Shown one piece after another: positions 24,350-38,504 of a stretch of 64,000 bases of DNA. The DNA is from Baylisascaris procyonis (lineage: Eukaryota; Nematoda; Chromadorea; Rhabditida; Ascarididae). The notes beneath the pieces were generated by a model, which was given only the letters and a program-made list of their open reading frames with translations, was not told where the DNA came from and ran no database searches. Both the position numbers and the translations under genes were made by a program. The stretch spans positions 4,650,001 through 4,714,000 of the forward strand of contig JAZARR010000214.1 in NCBI GenBank assembly GCA_037389465.1, read 5' to 3'. How positions within the stretch are numbered: the first letter of the stretch is position 1; the number at the start of each line of letters is the position of its first letter.

Positions 24350-26397
24350 CGAGGCAGAGGCTATTTTATCAGTGTGGACTTCGATGAACTAATTTTTCGA
24401 TATTTAGCTGCACTTCTTGAAGTTATACTGATAAATTAAAGGTGACTTTACATAAGATGTTTCCAGCTCGAAATGAATGTTGATGCCATCACTCGTCGAG
24501 AACTTTCTTAATACATCTAACTCAGGAACTTTGATCGAGCTTGATCTCCTTGACCTGCTCGGAAATATTGGGCAATATGGAAATGCGTTTAAAATCATCT
24601 ATAATAACAGATGCTCGGTGATCGTCAGTAAAACCATTGATCGCGTCCTTTTCCTTATTAATATGGATTGTTGCAACCCAAAAGTAAAACCATTTCCACA
24701 TCGGGATCACGATGAACTTAGATCGACGTACAAATAACATCCAGCCTCATAAGGAAACTATAGCAAGTTTTTGAAGGAAATCGAACATAATATCCTTTAA
24801 GACAATTGAAGTAAATTGGAGACTTACTGCCTGCTTAATAAACATATTGCTACGATGAAATAATATGATTTTTGCAAATTCATTACAAATTTACGAAAAA
24901 TTTGCGAAAAAAAAAAGAAGGAAATGCAAATTGCCTGCTAAAGTAATAGAATAAGGTTAGCGTTAATCGTTTCATTTAGATTGTCAATGATATTGTCGTA
25001 CGGCTTCATTTCCGTCTGTGTAATGGCCATGAAATCGAAGAAGCAATTAATGACATGTGACGAGATCAACAAACCCACTGGTTCATTAAGGCTAGCGTAA
25101 GTGCTGACAATTTCTCTGGTCGATGTTAACATCTTTTTCTGAGTAATGGCATTTGTCGATCAACGCAATCATTTCTTACTATCGGCTGAAGTTTTGTCTT
25201 AGCGATGTTTCATACGTTATCACTGATGCTTATCGCTTATGTTATCACTTATCTCTCATTTACGTTGTAAAATATTTCGCCACTAATTGTACAGGTCGTC
25301 TAGGTGATTTTTCATCGCCTTTTATGGTTTTTATTAATAAATTTTAAAGGGGGCGATGTTTTTCTTCGGTCACTTTTTTGGGTTTGTTTATTTCGGGTTT
25401 CCAAGAATCAGATAGTATAGTGTTGTTTATCCACCGTTTTATCGCTCTCGATTCTCATGCAGGTGAATATGCTAAGTTCAAGTTTCAACGAGGACTAATT
25501 TTTTTTTCTTTTTCTTTCTTTTTTTTTTAATCAAAGCGCTCCTAATTTATTTCACCAAAATTTTGCCTGAATCACTATTTTTCATCTTTATTTGGTCTGT
25601 TTAGGGAAATAAATTATTAGGATGGCTCTCTCATTTGTGTCATCAGGTCGGGCAACCAAGATCTCACCGTTTTTCGTTTGAGCACTTACAACGTGTTAAA
25701 TAAAATGAGCTTTGAGCACTGCTGGGTGATTCTAAAGATAAGCCTAACGACTTAATTTTGCATAGGTAATTAATGTTGCACCAGTTGGTCATTCTCGATA
25801 TTCTAAACAATAAAGTGTATCACGAGATAAACTTGAATAAAATATTGCTTTATAGTGATGGCTAAGAGAGAAATCGTCCATCGGTGTCTGTTAAGGTCTC
25901 CGGAGCCGCTTACATGCCGATATATGCCACGGATTGACATGCTGATAATTTTATAACATCAATGATCAAATTTAGGTTGACACAGTCGTCACACTCATCA
26001 TTGAATTATGGTCTTGTCGAATCGTCGGCGGTGTTTCCTATAACGGCCGGTTCTTTCACACTTTTTTTTTTTTTTTTGCATTATTTCTAGAAGAAGATAA
26101 AATTGAAGCCTATTTGACGAATTTATGTAACAATGCGCAACAAATATTCGCGACCATAGATTTCAACTTCGCGTACGAACGAAATTTTTATTTTATATTC
26201 GTGGCACCAGATCGCCTTTTTTTATTATTTCTGCATGATATTAAGACTGATACTGATAACACTATCTATGTGAGTGTCAGGTAAAGCCATCTATTAGATG
26301 ATATGATTACATAACACATTTAATGTAGCACTTAAGGTTGATTTATTAAGTAGCATAACGATAGCTCATGTATCTGATATACTGTAATATTTCATAG

Positions 26398-26477
26398 CAT
26401 AAATAGCATGCTTCATTATATTATGCGGCTCAGTTACCATAAATAACATGCTTCATTATACTATGCGGCTCAGTTAC
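26398..26477. repeat. 40-bp tandem duplication
   Basis: Two adjacent copies, 26398-26437 and 26438-26477, each with 'catgcttcattata.tatgcg' and ending 'gctcagttac', differing at two positions. It is recent by its low divergence. Confidence 0.9.
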
Positions 26478-27097
26478 AATCATTTTTGTGTAATAAAGGA
26501 TATTTTATATTTCAGGATGCTGAACCTTCAGCTTCAGTTCTAAAGGGTTCGTCTCCATTAAATGTTTGCAATTTATGCAAAATCTTACAAAAGATAAACA
26601 TAAACATCTGTCAAAACATCAAGTCATTTAATATCTCTGACTTCCTTTTTCTTTAAACTTTTGCCTCGATTGTATAGCATAAGAAAGATTCAAATATACC
26701 CCAGTAATACGCTATTCTAACAATGCCTGAATAATCCTTTGAATATTTGTGTACCACGAATGTGATTTCACCGTCTTTCCTATTCTTTCAACTTTCGGCC
26801 CATCTCCATCATTCGACTTTCATCTTCTCGTTCTGAACTTCATATTTGAGAGATGCTTCCTGAAGTGGAGCATAGTTTCATGACAACTCTGTTGCGCTGG
26901 TATATATGTGATAATGGGAGGCATCTTCAATAGGAATGAAATAATAAAATGCTTCTGATTCGCATTCGATACAAAATGTCAAAAGTTAGCTAATCATAGC
27001 AGACCATAAATTTTTCATCAATTCGAAATAGGTAATGCTTATAACACCTTATCATCATATATTGCTGAAGGAGCAAGCATATCCTATACTATTGCAG

Positions 27098-27108
27098 CAC
27101 CTCCGAAT
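27098..27108 (+). other. Putative trans-splice acceptor and 11-base 5' UTR of the PP1-like gene
   Basis: 'actattgcag' ends at 27097, 11 bases before tandem ATG codons at 27109 and 27112. The short leader and lack of an upstream coding exon suit spliced-leader addition in a nematode; this is inference. Confidence 0.45.
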
Positions 27109-30100
27109 ATGATGGACACATCAGCTCGTATTGGTGATGTTGAAATGGCAGCCAATAATGAAGGCTTTAAAAAACCTTGGTAATTTCAGATGTTCTCTTA
27201 TCATTTCATATCTTATCTCTTATCTCTTATCATACGCGTTAGCAAATTAGTTTTACTGATATACGTATACGCCTATGTCATTGATAGTTGATGAATTACG
27301 TGAGTGTAACGCTTACCAAACGATAACCTTCTATATCGCTTCACGTTAACCTGCAAAGGTTGAAAGAAGCTATAAGTAATGGAAATGGATTTCCTCTATT
27401 CTAATTCGATTGATTTTTTAGTTAAAATTGGACACATTATGCGAAAGAACTTCCAATAAGTGGTCGGTCTCTTAGGAACAAGCAGGCACTAATTTGCATA
27501 TATATTATTTATTCAGTAAGACGATAAAAGAATTTGTGAAATTGGCTGTTCAGGTAAGAAAATACAAAAAGCACATGTTGTGCCCTCTCCTATGGGATTC
27601 CTATTAATTTATTAGTGATTAATGCATTTTGCATAAGCGCCAACAGTTATTGCTTTGAAAGTGCTCTAAGAGTGCTCATTTTTGATCATTGACCGCATTG
27701 CGATTCTAGTTGTTGAATATGCTGAGTATAACAGTCATATTGATTGCTGCGCTAAATGCTCGCCTGAAGCATTAAATATAACGATTGGACTATAAATTAC
27801 ACAGAACACAGAGTTTAACTAAAATTGCAAATTGTAACGAAATGAAAGGTTGAAAAAGTTTAGTCAAGAACTCCCTATCAATACACTAACTTGTTGGTTG
27901 GAAGTGAACCTTTTGAAAGCAAACGAGGAAACCAGGATAAAGGCAATCCGCGCGGTGTCTTCGTTGCCATTTAAAGCGTCGAGAATTTTTTCAGGCTTGA
28001 TGAATTGCCACTTGATCAACTCGTTGACGATATGAATTATCCTGAATTTCTTGATCGCCATTTCGAGCATATCAGACCAGGCGTCTGTTTTTTCTTTCCT
28101 CCGCCATATGTTTTTTATTTCTAATTCACTTTTGTAAATTGCACAAAAATGCACTGTAGGGACATAATATCTCTGTGAGCGCATTGTTCGTTTTCCGGCT
28201 TCAACGAATCAAAAACGCCAAAATGACAATACTTAATGGGTAATCTTCTACGCCAGATGAGAACTAGTCCTTAATTAATCGATAATCAATGATTTACTGA
28301 TATTAAATTGCAGTACACAAAGCTTGCAAATAAATTCGCTTCGCTAAATAATTCGGCGAACGCCAAAACTCAGCATTTGCATATTTGGTCTCTTTTTGAA
28401 ACGAATATGCGCGATTAATCTTTCTTTTGGTTTCTTTTCTGCATACATGAAAAATAGATGAAAATAGTGGGGTTTTTGAATTTCAATTTTCGACATATCG
28501 TTTTGTTGCACGTTTTTTTCAGATGTTTTTTTACCAGTTGCACTTCCACAGGAATACATTGCAACTGGAAGCATATTTATGATGGATGAAAAGACCTTAA
28601 ATTTAAAAAAAAATTGGCAAAACATTTAAAGCATTGAAACAATTCTTGTTTCATTTTTTCTCATTAGTCGGCGTTGGCAAATGCGTTGCACGCTAAAGGC
28701 AGCCACGCTGTGAAAATAGATTAAATGAAAAAATGGTGATATAGATGACGATCGTTCAACTTCCATCTCCTCTTTTCAGCTATTTTCTTCACGAAAAGTT
28801 TTTATGGATTTTTTCTTACTTCATTAGTTAAAGATTGAACATTAATCGATTAAACAAGGTGTAATACTATGAAGAGCCTACTTAACTCATCCTTTTTTCA
28901 TTCATATATTTGATCTCTCTAAATTTTATTCAGCTTAAAATATGTAAAATTTAAGAAATCAATCAACTTTGTCACAAAATTATTTCTATTCGAATTATTA
29001 GAGTTTTTATATTTGCTCTTGGGCAGACTTCATCAGAATGCGCTGATTGGCTGTTTCTTATGATACCCGAATATCATATTCAAATACAATATCATTTCAT
29101 CTAGTTTTCCATTTTTGATCAGCTACGAGAGCCTTAAAACGTGAAAGAAAAATCGATATATAGTTAATGCTTAAAGTTTTTTATTGTAACAATTCCTTCT
29201 TTTTTTCTAGTGGACTCCATTTTTTCATTCATTTTTTGATTAATTCATCCTTTCAAGTCTCTTATTAAGTAGTGCTCACCTTTCAGGTGCATCGAATTGA
29301 GTATGCGTTGGCAGAGTTGAGCACATTGATCAGAGATGCTAGTGTCGTGTTGCGAAAAGAGAACACACTGCTTGAAGTTCGACCACCGATAACAATTTGT
29401 GGCGATGTGCATGGTCAATTCAATGATCTCATCAATATATTCCTTCTCTTGGGTCAACCCCCTTGGAAGGTCGGTGGGTATGTCTGTAGAAAACTACTAT
29501 GAAAACAAAAAAAAAAAATGCATCAGCGTTCGTAAACATGTATGCTTCAGCTGCAACTTTGCATACTTTACCTCGGTAGTATGCATAAACTCCAAACGGG
29601 AGGATAAGATGCAGCTATCCGACAATATTAAGCAACAGTAATGCTGTGAATGTTATTATAATCTCGCCAAACATTGCCATGCTTTCCAACTTTAAATTCA
29701 ATTCTGCCGTACAATAGAGCTTGATGAAAATCTGTCAGCACTAGCATTGTTGTTATGCAACTTTCCAATACAGCTATCATGAAAGACGACCAAGGTGTGC
29801 TCAATGCATGACAGCAACTTCTTTGCAATTTTTGCAGTATATAAAAAATTTATACGTAAAAAATTACTCGTTGTTCCATCTCAGTGGTATAGGAATATCT
29901 TTTTTTTTTTTTGTGAAAAAGATTTAAATTCATGGATTCATTTTGTATCCAATTATATTCAATGTTTTCCGACTATATTCCAATAAAGGGTTTATATTCA
30001 TTGACGGTGTTTATTTTCTCATATTTCCAAAGATAGGATCATGACTTCAAAGAAATCCATTTGAAATGCATCTTCTATTTGAATTGATAATGTAATGGTT

Positions 30101-33100
30101 TTAATTCTTAACTGATAACTAAGAACTTATAATTGCTAGCTTCTAGATTCCATGCATGCATTTCATTTAGCCCAAAGTACTGCTTTAATATATAAAATCA
30201 ACTATTGCAGAGATACTTATTTCTCGGTGATTATGTGGACAGAGGTGGAATGCAACTCGAATGTATTTGTCTTCTGCTTGCTTATAAGGTTATTCAGAGG
30301 CATTTACAACATAATTCCAAGTTTATGCCTAACAGGTCGTCATAGTAACAAAATGGGAAAGACAATAAAACATATAAAATCCAGCCGAAATTGGATGAAA
30401 ATTGAATTGAGGTCCACCGAGGTGATCATCAGTCAGAGAAGTCATCATCTAAACATAGTTCATTATTATCAACTATTACAAGAGAGCTTCGATGAGGAAA
30501 AACTTAAGGCTTAGAAAAAATTTTTTATTTCAATGAAGGGGAAAAACCACAAGAAGACTAGAAACAAAGAAACAGAAATTCCTTATTTATTCACACCATA
30601 TTCACTTAATAACAGCAACATACTTTTTTGCTTAGTGAGTTAATTGTTTGAAATTTCGCATAAATTTTTTGAAGGTGTTATATCCAGATCGTGTCTATTT
30701 GCTAAGGGGTAATCATGAATGTGCACGAGTCAATAAAAGATATGGCTTCTATGAGGATTGTATACGAGTATTTCGTCGAGTTAATGGTATTATCATATGG
30801 GAAAAATTTCAAGTAATTCATTACGATTCCTAAGTTTATAAATGAAAATATGAATATATCTAGTTGAAGAGTGTAAATAATGCTATCCTCAAGCGGCCCT
30901 CAACGTGAATGGCGAAATAGGCGAAATTTATTTCAAAGGTAGAAAAGAATCAAAAATTTATTTTATATAAAGTATAGGTATTTTCATAGAAAAACGTAAC
31001 AACATATGAACATTCAAATAGCACATTAACAAGCAACAACTTCAAAAGTTGACATCACGACTATTGCTTTTGTCATTTTCGAGAAAAGCAAATTTTATTT
31101 TCAATTATTGTGTCATCGCAAATTATATGAGAGAAATTATATCTTTTGCAAGTTAAAAATTAGGGCATAGAGTTTGAACTTCCTCCCCTTCTCCTTTATG
31201 GTTCTTCATTTGCATATGTTAATTATCCTAAAGCATATATCATTTCATTTAGTGGAAAAAATTCGTTGATTGATATAATCATAAATAAATCAAAATATTA
31301 AGCACATATGATTGAAAGGATGGTAGATCAAATAAGCGAACTGAAAAAAAAAGTGATCAGTCATTTCTTCAGCGTTTATTCAATTTAATGCCAGTGGCGG
31401 CTGTCATCGATGGTAAAATATTTTGCATTCACGGTGGATTATCACCTTCATTGCAATCATTTCAAGATATTCGCAAAACGATGAAACCTTTAAGAAACCC
31501 TTCGAAGGTTAATTTCTCGCCTTCTTTTCCTAACATTCAATTCGAACAATCAGATTCTGCTTAGCAAATTATTTGTGAAGAAAGATCGACCAAAAAGAAG
31601 AAACTTTAATATTTTATTCACACCTGGATAATTTCATCCGCCATCTTCCTCTGACTGAAAGGAAAACGGCTGCAAACAAAACAACCATTAGAAAGGATTG
31701 AAAACCTTGTGAACATTGAAGAAACGTTAATTGAAAATGTGAAATTTTCGATGCCGTTTGGAATTGAACTCATCGATGAACAATGCTTATAATTTATGCA
31801 TCGTTAAGGAATGACATTCATAGATAATATTCCAGTTCCAGTTTTAATGTCGCTATGTGAAAGTGACGTTTCGCAAAGAGGCCAATTACCGAGTTGCAAA
31901 ATCTGGTCGCATTGACGAATAGAAAATCCGCAGGAAGTCAGCTGCAAAATTTGATTTAAAAAAGTAAGAGAGCCGGCAGAAGTTTTCAGAAAATTTGGAA
32001 AGCAGGGTATGCGGGTCTGGATTTCAGGCATGATCGTTAGACCAAAATTAGACATTTGTCTTTGGCTGACATTTGGCTTCCTCCAGTGAATGATTTCTCT
32101 ATAATGAAATATACTTTGCACCGGCGATCACCCAAATTATAATAATTTTAGGGATTAATAACAGATTTATTATGGGCAGATCCTGACCCGGATATTCCTT
32201 ACTGGCACGTTAGTTCCCGTGGTTCGGGATTCTACTTCGGTGAACAAGTGAGTTTGTGCAATCTTTTTTTATTGGTCGTGAGTTGTATGATACTGCAAAT
32301 GTATGAGATAAATACAAGCGTTATACGAGCGCAATAATAATGGTAGATAAGACTTTAAAAATGACTTGTGGTTTTGAAAAAAAAAAACAACTCAATTACC
32401 AAATATGAGTTCATATTACCTCTGGAAAATTGCATTTTTATAAGCGCATTGTCGTATATGCGCTGTGCAATTTTAATTTAAATACTAACAATGGATTTGA
32501 AAAATTTTCACTGATCAAAAATGTGTCATTAAAGCGCAAAACTTCTTTTATTTACTCCCTATGTTGCTGTAAATATTTATTGTTGCATAAAATAAATTAA
32601 ATGCGAATTAAAATCAATTGAGAATTCTAACTATCTCAAATGTAAGTTTTGAGGTGATTACGGAAACCTGCAAGACATTAGGAGTGGATTTAATCGTTCG
32701 TGCACATCAAATGTGTCTTGGTGGATTTTGTGTGTTTCCGTCGAAGAAACTCATAACAATCTTCAGTGCGCCATCTTATTCTAATAACTTCTATAATGCA
32801 TCATCGGTTATTCAAGTTGATCAACATCTTAAATGTCGCCTTATCGCATTCGTACCAAAAAAGGTTCCTTTTCATCAACATTTATCCTGTGATATTTTTG
32901 TAATAAAATTCGAACACAAAGAAAGCGAATATTCTTTTTTTTTGCTATTTATTGAACGTAGAATTACGTGAAGAAAATTTATTCGATATTTTTGGGGAAG
33001 AAACCGTATAAAAGTATAAGAGTTGATGACATTTCCCAAAATTAAAATTCAGTGATAACAATTTTTCTGATGTGTTATCAATCGCATAATGAATTGCTGA

Positions 33101-34220
33101 TAATGGCCATTAGCAGGTTGTACCATGAAAATAAAGCTTAAAGCTTATCTTTTCTTGCTATCGGAGATTCGAAAAGAATAAACCCATTAGCGTATATGAA
33201 ATATTCACTTATTAAGTTCGTTCATATCCGTGACTTTTATTTTAAAGGTGGAGAAATTTTCTTCATCCATTGCTATTCAAAAAACAGTTATTGAAAACTG
33301 CAAAAAAAAAAAAAAAAGAAAGAGATCTGTTTTGAGAATATCGCCAAATTCGTTGATTTTAAAATGAATTTTATAAACTGCAATACTTTTGATAGAGTTA
33401 ATTTCGACTAAGATTTGCATTTCCCTTCTCTCATAAGTTCGGGTCGGTATGTCGATACCACAGTGTATATTTTTGACTCCCTTCGCATTAATCTTTATTT
33501 TTGGCATCATTTTCATCGCCTCCATTACTTGATGTTGATCCAATTCGGAGTAAGACAGTCTTGTGTGGTCTCGTTATTTCTTTCCTTCTGAAATCAGATC
33601 GTTAGAGATGATCCAGAAAAATTTCTACATCGCAAATTATACTGGAAACTTTACTAACAGCGTGAAAATCGTTGATATAAAACGACTGTAATATTGCAGG
33701 ACTAGATGTGCGCGCCTATTCCGTTTTAGAGAATATTTTCCTTTGCTCATCCTAGTTAGTCGAGACGGATATCAGTTTCAGTTCACCAAAACATGATGAA
33801 GCATTGAGAGTTTTTTTTTTTTTTGCATAATTTCTAGTCGAGTATTGTACGAGCGTGGAATCTGCTTCATGCCAATATCGATAATCCATCTAATCCTTCC
33901 TCTTTGCAAGAGTGGACGAGTCGTTTCGATCCTCTACTAGTGCTCCTATTCATTGAATGCCTATACATCTGGAAAGTTGCTTTGCGAACCTTATGCTCTT
34001 CCTGGTGTTTTCAATTTCTTTGCGAATTTTTATATGTTTCATCATTCAAAGTGAAATAAAATTGAAAAATAAAACAACTCTAATGCTTTCAATATTTTAG
34101 CACGATAGTATGGAACGAGTAAAAATAAAGCAACAACTATGGGAATTAGAAGTGGAGGCACAAGGCGCCGGTGATATCTCACAATTCGGAAGCACTGATC
34201 CACCAATAAGTAAAAACTAA
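27109..34220 (+). CDS. PP1-like Ser/Thr protein phosphatase catalytic subunit, divergent
   Basis: Nine exons in phase: 27109-27179, 27517-27553, 29287-29469, 30211-30288, 30675-30812, 31373-31507, 32152-32247, 32654-32863, 33838-33939, 34101-34220 (ten with the last tail exon; 389 codons plus TAA). It is a PPP-family phosphoesterase that removes phosphate from Ser/Thr using two metals. Motifs: 'GDVHGQ' (Asp76, His78), 'GDYVDRG' (Asp104, Asp107, Arg108), 'RGNHE' (Asn136, His137), 'IHGG' (His189), Arg237, 'RAHQ' (His264) and Tyr288, so catalysis should be intact. Differences from PP1: a very short N-terminus, about four extra residues before 'IIIWEKF', '[10 protein letters not shown]' replacing the usual GEFDN-type loop, and a ~73-residue tail ending in a Glu/Gln-rich helix ('[18 protein letters not shown]'). 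The first two exons and the exon at 33838-33939 rest on splice signals and phase only. It may be a lineage-specific paralogue, as nematodes have many PP1-like genes. Confidence 0.9.
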
Positions 34221-34297
34221 ATAAATAGTTATTTTGATAGCACTTGCAACGTTGTTTATGTTTGTTTTTTTTGAAATTTCATTGTCAATTCGCTTTC

Positions 34298-34303
34298 AAT
34301 AAA
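34298..34303 (+). terminator. Likely polyadenylation signal of the PP1-like gene
   Basis: An AATAAA hexamer 78 bases after the stop codon at 34218-34220. A second AATAAA overlaps the stop at 34220-34225 but is closer than usual. Confidence 0.5.
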
Positions 34304-37300
34304 GACGTTTATTCAAAGTATTTCGATCATATGCGATATCCGTTGCATATATTTTCATCGATATATTTACCTATACGAAAGGTAAGCACACGTTTTTTCA
34401 GTGGAAATAAAAAACAATACGCTCATTGGAAAGCATTCGAAGTAGATTATGAGCTGTGATTGAATGTATCATCAACAGATTACTGATCAAAGTGGAAATG
34501 ATATGTGTTCTGCGATCTCGTTGCTATGCGTTTGTTGATACCATCATTGCCGCTGCACACCTCTTCGTCGCTATACCTCTTACATCACGTCTGACAACCG
34601 TGTGAGGCTCCATAACTGCTACTTTCCGGGTGACTTATACCGCTTAAAACTGCTTTCCAAGTGACCTATACTACTGAAAATTAAAGTGCCTTTTTTGATA
34701 TATCACGGCTAAAGTTTGGCAACGGATGCCAGTAAGCCTGCATAATAGCGTGTCGGTGACTGTAAGATGGAGCCTCTAAGGTTGTCAAACAAAACGTGAG
34801 CACTATTCGACCTTCCATTCGGGACGTAATAATGAAAACATGTTTGTCATATGATAGAGCCAACTTTAGATTTAGAGATAAACTCATGTTTTACGACGAG
34901 TGAAGAAAAAGAATGCGTAAAGAAGTGGCAGCATCCGCTTGGAAGCAGAAAGTCGTGGATCCGGACCACAAATGCGGACAACGCTTTCATTAGTCATCGT
35001 AGAGCGCTGAGAGGAACAAAGTTTTTGTTTCGGCGTGCCGATCTGCGCAAACATACGTTCACCTTGTATGAAACAAAAGACGCAAAAAGAACAAAAATAA
35101 CGAACAAGAAGATGACAAGAATTTTGCCCACAAAGCTCTAAGAGCATCAACTATCGGCAACAAGACGATGTTGGAAATTTGAAATCTGCAAAAATATGGA
35201 AAATGCGATGAGTTAAGTGTGGCGATTGAAATATGACACACTAGATAATAGGAAACACATTCCATATATTTATAATACGGAATTGAAAACAATTATATTG
35301 TACTGTGCATTGTGTTTGTGGCGCATTTTTTGGGAAGTTGAAATATTTTTGAGAAAAAAGGTGTCGAAAAATTCGTGTGCACAATTTTATTAACAAATAT
35401 AACAAACGATCACGTCAAAATCTGCTCTGTGGTATTGTAATGATTCCAAGTGAAGCTTTTTGCAGTCTTCTAGCATAGCCCGCCTAATGAGTGTAGAGAT
35501 AATCACTGCCAAAAGCGAACCGAGTGAAAAGCTTTTTGATAAAATTTGATATTAGAAAGCAAATGAAATGATCATGAAAGAGTGGAATAATTTGTGTACC
35601 GAGGTCATAAGACTTTTCGGTAAGCAACAATACATAGCTAATATTGTACTACCTATAAACTACAAAATCCTCATTGATGAACTAAAAAAAAAGATTGCTG
35701 TCGATTAAAGCTTTCGTTCTTCGTTATGCGCAAGATTTCGTTACGTTACGCTATATTTAAGCTAGTACAAATGGCCTTCCATTTCTCACATCCTCCCAAC
35801 CCCTCACCCCTTCATAGAACTAATATGATGGGTGATTTTCATATTTTCAGAGAATTTCTTTCTTATTAGATTTGCAATGACATTGCGAGTGATCACAATG
35901 CAATCATGAACATCCGTGCTAAATAATTAGAATATACTTGAAGACATCCTGTTTTTTTTTTTTTTTTTTGGTTATCAAATATGAGGCATTAGATTTGATA
36001 GTTGCAGCAATATCACTATAATAAACCCCTCAATATCACTAAATATCCCCTCAGTATCATATCTTCTCAAGAAAAAAATCCCTTGTGCATTAGAATGCAG
36101 CGCCATCGATTTGAGCAATTTGCTCTTCTATCCTTCTTCCATCATCAAATTTAAAGGGTACGATAATACAATCCAGTAATGAATTGAGTATGACTCCGAT
36201 GGTTCTCATTCAGAAGTAATTTTGCGACAGTTGTACGCTCTAACTAAGAGAAAGGAAAACTCCGGAGTCGAAACGACATGTACCAATCGTGCAAAATCCA
36301 GCGAATTTCGAATAACATGGGAGCACAATTTCAGTCAGCTTTTAGATCGCCACATACTTAAACAGTAAATTTAAAAGGAAGCACTTTCGACTGCGACCCA
36401 CTTTACATGCACCATTTAACAGCTGCCTCGTGTAAAACGGCGATAATTAGCCCATCAAATCGTAATGCATCATCCCACTTCGATACACGTAGTCATACAC
36501 CCTGTAACTAGCTCGGTTGAATCTGGTATGGACGCGTCGACGTAATTTGACGTCATCGTACAAATTGAGAAGCATTCATGATCAAATTTAAATATAGTAC
36601 GAGGTTTTCGCAAAAGATTTGAAGCTGATAAATGCTTTCAAATGCGTAATTAGTTTTAAACCTATATCTGGTAGTAGAATTTGTGATTTCGTAAGCCAAC
36701 TATAGCATCAATTATTAATAGCTCTTAGATCATACTAAAACATGAGCTTCAAAAATAGAATGCACTCAACTCGTTGAGCGTATGCTTAACTGAGTGGATA
36801 TAAATCTATAAAATCTAACCCTTAAATGCCTCTGCTTATTATTTACCATCAAATCCGACAACTCTAAGGGAGATCTTTATTAAAACGGGATTAAAACAAT
36901 AGATTACATATTCGTAGCTGGAGTTGAAAATCATCTTTGGCTTAGAATCTATGCTGATTGCAAAAAAATTACCCATATAAACAGTACAGAGTGTTAGTTA
37001 ATTGTGCAAAATTTTGTCACATTTTCTTATCATTTTCAGGAATTGATTGCCTCATAATTGGACGAAATATTGTGGAAAATAATGACCGTTGAGGACTAAA
37101 TATCGATTTGCACTCTACTGATATATAATGAGGAAGAAAGTGAAAACGCTATACGTTATTGAGACAAATGATCTATAAGATATTTATATCTTCCTATTGA
37201 ATATCTTCCATTGCAAAGTTAAAATATTTTACTGTTTATTATTTTATATTCTCAACTTTATTATGTATTACCCTATATGTATTACTATATCTATTGCTCT

Positions 37301-38336
37301 ATATTCTCAAGCAATGTAATGGAATATTTCTTCTGCTATAGCATTTGAATTCTCTTGAAATTTTTATGCATTTAGCCGATTCAAACATCATAATATTTAG
37401 CATTTATTTCGTAAAATTTTTCGTAAAAGTGGCAATAAAATTAGTGGCAATTGCCGATTGCCGATCGAATTGCGATATTTGCTTGACGTTCTCATCAATT
37501 CCAGTTGGTTTCCGAGAAATCTATTGAAACTTGCTTGTGTTTTTCCTTTCTTTTTTTTTTTTTTTTTTTTTGTGGGGCGGTGATCTCATTTCGGAGGCAT
37601 TTTTCTTTCTCTTTTTTTTTGTTCTGACGAACGATCTGCATGTTTGCGCATCATTGAGGTGTTACGCGTATGTCGAAAATGTTTCGTTGTTGTAGTGACA
37701 CTAATATCGGATTATTGCACTAAGAAATCGCATCAAGTTATGCTTTAAAAAATTTTTTTGAAGCTTTTTATTTTTATTTCAATTAGAATTCCACTTGATG
37801 GCTTCTATAATGGCTTCTTAAACGTCCAGAAAGCTTTCCACAAAATTACAGGAATGGAAATATTAGCTTATGATAGTCAATTTAATATTCGATTGAATAT
37901 TATTGTTGATGCGCTCACCGAAGAAAATATTCACTTTAAGAGTCATGAGAGTAGTAGTTTTCTTTACCAATATTGCTCCTATACCATTCTTCTCGCCTCG
38001 TTCACTTCAATTTTTTAACCAATAGGATTCCGTTATTCATCATTAATAATTATTATTGTACTTAACTTCATGAAATCCTTGGTGGACGGAGACTGTGATT
38101 TAGTGAAATCTCTGCTTCCATACTAATTAAAAATGACTCTATCTCAACATAGGTGATTTTAAATTATGTTGCGAATGTTTTCTTGTAGAATTCTATAAGT
38201 CTTACGCCTGTTCGAGCTTATTAGAACATTAAAGTCAACGCTGTGCCGGAGTGGCTTTTAGACCGCAGATTGGGTCTTGAGAGGAATAAAATGTCAGATA
38301 GCCATTCTAGATAGATCAATCGTTGAGAAAACTCAC

Positions 38337-38504
38337 TAATGCCTTCGCTAGTTTGAGCTTTGATAGAGTTAGTTCGATTGCCTCGAAACTACTGATAGAA
38401 CTATTGATATTGATAGAAGATAGCAATGCACGAGAGATATGATCCACCATAGCCCATCTATTTTCAATGCGATCATCGAACCATTTCTTCAAGAGTATTA
38501 CCAT
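38337..38504 (-). CDS. Candidate first coding exon on the minus strand, unknown product
   Basis: An ATG at 38504 opens 56 codons ('MVILLKKWFDDRIENRWAMV' then 'DHISRALLSSININSSISSF') and runs into a GTGAGT donor at 38336 in phase 0. The sequence has coding-like composition but matches no family I recognise, and I could not find a following exon. It may be chance. Confidence 0.2.

Larger units (their letters stand above)
23092..27108. other. Divergent intergenic region between GK5-like and PP1-like genes
   Basis: About 4 kb that should carry both promoters. It holds the 25-bp tandem repeat at 23188-23270, a (TA)n tract at 24266-24349 and a 40-bp duplication at 26398-26477. Minus-strand open frames near 24404-24740 and 24938-25132 have coding-like stretches but no consistent splice model or recognisable family. 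No core promoter element stands out. Confidence 0.6.

Noticed and set aside
24404..25132. Minus-strand frames with coding-like stretches ('SIKVPELDVLRKFSTSDG', 'LLISSHVINCFFDF')
   Set aside because: They break into different frames without fitting donors and acceptors, and no family is recognised; at best a degraded gene.
27864..28184. 106-codon minus-strand frame inside the PP1-like gene's intron
   Set aside because: Antisense to an intron, no recognisable domain; chance frames of this size occur in such sequence, though a nested gene is not excluded.
31804..32121. 105-codon minus-strand frame in another PP1-like intron
   Set aside because: No homology seen and no splice signals connecting it to anything.
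33277..33543. 88-codon minus-strand frame ('[20 protein letters not shown]')
   Set aside because: Ends in a low-complexity Phe run made by a poly-A tract; no family or partner exon.
34851..35141. 97-codon plus-strand frame after the PP1-like gene
   Set aside because: Lysine/threonine-rich with an equally long antisense frame; no motif or splice support.
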